From Patescibacteria group bacterium UBA6164 (GTDB taxonomy: Bacteria; Patescibacteriota; Gracilibacteria; BD1-5; UBA6164), in assembly GCA_002422305.1 (NCBI GenBank), contig DIUG01000012.1, positions 1 through 27,431 of the forward strand: 27,431 nucleotides of DNA, given 5' to 3'. The first letter of the stretch is position 1; every line of letters starts with the position of its first letter. The notes beneath the pieces are model-generated. The model was given only the letters and a program-made list of their open reading frames with translations, was not told where the DNA came from and ran no database searches. A program made the position numbers and the translations under genes. Below are positions 25,179 through 27,431 of the stretch, in pieces.

Positions 25179-26402
25179 TTAAAATTTAACTAATTCTGTT
25201 TTTTCACCTTTTAAAGTAAGTTCAAAACCTCATAATTCAACAGTCTTTGGAGATATTACAACTCTATTTGGTATTCAAAAAAGTTCACAATCTCAAGCCT
25301 TTTGTCAAAAACCAATTTTTTTAGACATTCTATCATCAAGTATTACAGTTTTTCATTTTAATTCTAGTTTTTCACCTATTTCATTTGCTTTTTCTAAATT
25401 TTCTTCACCTATTACTATTATATAATAATCAGCAGGAGCAATATTTTTCGGCCAATCTATACCTTTTTCAGTCATATTATACTCAGCTATAACTCACATA
25501 AGTCTAGAAATACCTATACCATAACATCACATTAAAACATCTTGCTCATGATTATTTTCATCAAGCATTTTTACTCAAAATGGTTTTGAAAATTTAGTTT
25601 CAAGTGGAAATATATTTCATACTTCTGATGCTTGTTCTATTCTATGATTTTTATCTCAACAATTTGTACATACAAATCAATTTTCTAAATCAACTACTTC
25701 TTTATTATGAGAAGTATTACATTTATCACAAATATAAATATCATCTTCTCAAATAGGAAGTACCACTTGAAATTCATGTGAATATTTATCTGTAAATACT
25801 CAACCATCCGCAAGAGTAATATATGTATCTTGTAAAAGACCTAGTCTATCAAATATTTTCATATATACTTTTTTCATTCATTCGTAATAATCTTCAAATT
25901 CATCATTTGTTAAGTGAAAAGAATAAGCATCTTTCATTAGAAATTCTCTACCTCTTAAAAGTCCAGATTTAGCTCTTTTTTCATTTCTATATTTAGTTTG
26001 TATTTGATATACACAAGCTCAAGAATCTTTGTATGAATTTATAAATTCACTCATTAATGGAACTACAATTTCTTCATGAGTAGGATTAAGTCTATAAAAT
26101 TTATCACCATATGTAGGCACTTTAAAATATTCTTCTATATCTTGTCTACCTGTTTTTTCCCAAACATCCATAGGGGAAAGTCATGACATAAGTATTTCAG
26201 ATGCTCAATAAATATCCATTTCTTCTCTTACTATATTTTCTATTTTTCTAAGTACTTTTAATCAAAGAGTAGTATAGTTATATACTCAAGCCATTGTTTG
26301 TCTAATAAATCATGATTGTAATAATATTCATGTAGAAATATTATCACTTATTTTTGGTCTAGATTTAAGAGTCTTAATTGGAAAATTAGATAATTTTATC
26401 AT
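25179..26402 (-). CDS. proS: Prolyl-tRNA synthetase lacking the editing insertion
   Basis: Class II synthetase charging tRNA(Pro). The 407-aa protein has the N-terminal FIRQTMAGVYNYTTLGLKVL, motif 2 YRNEKRAKSGLLRGREFLMK (139-158) with DAYSFH, and motif 3 GCYGIGISRLMGVIAEYN (292-309), then the anticodon-binding domain (about 315-407). Bacterial ProRS usually carries a 180-residue editing insertion between motifs 2 and 3 and is about 570 aa. Here that space holds a short module with Cys225, Cys228, Cys245 and Cys248 (CDKC and CTNC), a likely zinc ribbon. First gene of the operon with rlmH, a methyltransferase and the trans-acting deacylase. Confidence 0.94.
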
Positions 26403-26430
26403 GTATTTTATTTAAAAATTAATATTTTAT

Positions 26431-26458
26431 ATATTAAAGTTATTTAAATAAAAGTAAA
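26431..26458 (-). promoter_or_regulatory. Possible proS promoter
   Basis: Reverse strand: TTTACT (26458-26453), 16-bp spacer, TAATAT (26436-26431). Weak -35, low confidence. Confidence 0.35.
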
Positions 26459-26474
26459 GAAAAAGAGCCAAAAA

Positions 26475-26508
26475 ATTAATCTATAATTTCTTATAATTAT
26501 AGATTAAT
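26475..26508 (-). terminator. Hairpin at the end of the 45-aa gene
   Basis: ATTAATCTATAATT (26475-26488) pairs with AATTATAGATTAAT (26495-26508); the gene's TAA stop lies in the stem. Next to it is AAAAGAGCCAAAAA (26461-26474). Confidence 0.6.
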
Positions 26509-26634
26509 AATATTATTAATTTCTTTTCTTGCATTTTCTAGCTCTAAAACAAGAGTATTCCATTTATTTCATTCCGAATTATCTATTTCATTATTTATTG
26601 TTTGAATATCATCTTCTCATATAGTTTTGGTCAT
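26497..26634 (-). CDS. Small hypothetical protein (45 aa)
   Basis: The ORF MTKTIGEDDIQTINNEIDNS, then EGNKWNTLVLELENARKEIN, is acidic and helical with a possible short coiled coil. It has two UGA-Gly codons, which shows that it follows the local code. It is separated from proS by a hairpin and 94 nt. No family recognised; the composition and orientation with a terminator support a real gene. Confidence 0.55.
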
Positions 26635-26716
26635 ATTTTTATTTATTAAATAAATAATTTATGAATAAATATTAACATAATAATAATTTATTAGCAAATA
26701 TTTTTTATATTTTTTT

Positions 26717-26744
26717 TTGACTTTTTGAAATTATATTTTAAAAT
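26717..26744 (+). promoter_or_regulatory. Putative promoter of the 77-aa ORF
   Basis: TTGACT (26717-26722), 16-bp spacer, TAAAAT (26739-26744). Confidence 0.55.
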
Positions 26745-26829
26745 CTTTTTTACCTACTCCTTTTAAAAATATTTATTTTATAAAAATGTGAGTATGGTAG
26801 AAGTAACCTAACTTTTCGGAGATAATGTT

Positions 26830-27063
26830 ATGTGTTATACAGCTAAGTTGCCAGAAATAAAAAGAATGAGAAAACTTTCTCAAAATTTCGAGATTTTTTT
26901 TACCTTTTATTTAGATACCATAAATAAAGTAAAAGAAAATAATAGTCCAAGCTTGAAAAAATCAAAGCTACAAATGAAGGACTTTATTTTCAAAGAAATT
27001 AAAAAATTTCGAGAAAATTCTCAAGAATGGAGTAACGAAGCAGAAGGTGTTAAATTAAATTAA
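26830..27063 (+). CDS. Small hypothetical protein (77 aa) with Shine-Dalgarno
   Basis: The ORF has GGAG at 26818-26821, about 9 nt before the ATG, one of only two such sites seen here. The product starts MCYTAKLPEIKRMRKLSQNF and is basic with a charged helical C-terminus (KDFIFKEIKKFRENSQEWSN). Cys2 with the MCY start recalls the catalytic Cys2 of SRAP/HMCES proteins, but nothing else of that family follows, so at most it is a remnant. It has no UGA codon. It has its own promoter and a strong terminator. Function unknown. Confidence 0.55.
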   Translation: MCYTAKLPEIKRMRKLSQNFEIFFTFYLDTINKVKENNSPSLKKSKLQMKDFIFKEIKKFRENSQEWSNEAEGVKLN

Positions 27064-27078
27064 CACATTTTTTTAAAC

Positions 27079-27112
27079 AAGACTCTTTATATAATATAAA
27101 GAGTCTTTTTTT
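27079..27112 (+). terminator. Intrinsic terminator
   Basis: AAGACTCTTTATA (27079-27091) and TATAAAGAGTCTT (27095-27107), loop taa, then T-run. Confidence 0.88.
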
Positions 27113-27214
27113 GTTTATTTTCTAGAGTTTCTTTTATGGAATGATGAGAAGCAAAATTTGCAAAAATCAAGAAATTAGATACAATAAAACATATTTAAAA
27201 TTAATCAAGAAATT

Positions 27215-27431
27215 ATGAAAAGAATAGTAATATGAACACAAGATTATAAACAATTTATATTAACAAAATGATATTATGTAGATAAAACAAAAACTATGTA
27301 TGATTTACTTACTTCAAGTAATAGATATTATTTTCTATCTCGTCCAAGAAGATTTTGAAAAAGCTTGACATTATCAGGTATGAAGTATTTGTATTTATGA
27401 GAAAAGGACTTATTTAAAAATACATATATAT
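27215..27431 (+). CDS. AAA-ATPase-like protein (AAA-ATPase_like / DUF1703 type), 5' part only
   Basis: The first 72 codons are visible; the gene runs off the window. MKRIVIGTQDYKQFILTKGY, then YVDKTKTMYDLLTSSNRYYF and LSRPRRFGKSLTLSGMKYLY match the N-terminus of a widespread family: a YYVDKT segment, then FLSRPRRFGKSL containing the Walker A-like GKS/T, followed by E-x-LF. Members normally end in a PD-(D/E)XK nuclease domain. Their role is not established; a defence or mobile-element link is often proposed. UGA encodes the glycines in TKGYY and RFGKS. Confidence 0.88.

Noticed and set aside
27139..27201. Tiny ORF (20 codons, reads MEGGEAKFAKIK)
   Set aside because: Too short, no ribosome binding site and no recognised family; could be a remnant but not supportable.

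Overview
The window comes from an extremely AT-rich bacterium that reads UGA as glycine (genetic code 25), so it belongs to the Candidatus Gracilibacteria (BD1-5) / Absconditabacteria (SR1) part of the Candidate Phyla Radiation. The evidence is internal. Serine hydroxymethyltransferase, the sigma factor, the histidine kinase, prolyl-tRNA synthetase, RluD, QueA and others are open only if TGA is sense, and TGA falls at positions that are glycine in these families, such as the SEGYPGKRYY region of GlyA, the G boxes of the kinase and the G of two LPXTG motifs. All coding calls below use TGA = Gly and TAA/TAG = stop.

Layout. (1) 104-1970: a 49-aa ORF with a strong Shine-Dalgarno, convergent with a reverse operon of an unknown helical protein, the pseudouridine synthase rluD and a small lipoprotein. 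(2) 2108-5508: forward recO-like gene, then rpmH-rnpA-yidC, a conserved bacterial order, then an LPXTG surface protein. (3) 5556-7764: reverse queA and a PAS histidine kinase. (4) 7932-10033: forward glyA, a membrane-anchored helix-turn-helix protein preceded by repeated TGTCTA boxes, and tRNA-Arg(CCU). (5) 10034-13483: a non-coding stretch with two terminators, an unknown 311-aa protein, and a sigma-70 factor carrying a C-terminal extension of about 314 residues. (6) 13529-14746: an IS5-family remnant with TTAA target duplication, beside a prepilin-like gene. (7) 14843-15751: an Fn3 protein with an LPTTG anchor. (8) 15804-22198: a nine-gene reverse operon (ybeY, PrgI-like, VirB4/TraC N-terminal-like, VirB2-like pilin, two small membrane proteins, secG, a solute-binding protein, a polytopic membrane protein). 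(9) 22272-22495: a probable structured non-coding RNA. (10) 22541-23395: ferredoxin and a type IV pilin with a consensus promoter. (11) 23453-26634: reverse operon proS-rlmH-methyltransferase-YbaK/ProX-like deacylase, with a 45-aa ORF upstream. (12) 26830-27431: a small ORF and the start of an AAA-ATPase-like gene cut by the window edge.

Themes. Translation, ribosome maturation and tRNA quality control (rpmH, rnpA, rluD, rlmH, ybeY, queA, proS, trans-editing) and the cell surface (YidC, SecG, prepilins, two LPXTG proteins, a T4SS-like set, a binding protein) dominate. Genes are tightly packed, with AT-rich hairpin terminators between convergent units, several containing stop codons. Most recognisable promoters are TTGAC-type with a 16-bp rather than 17-bp spacer. 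The most unusual items are the extended sigma factor with its unclear start, the TGTCTA/HTH unit and the structured RNA at 22.3-22.5 kb.
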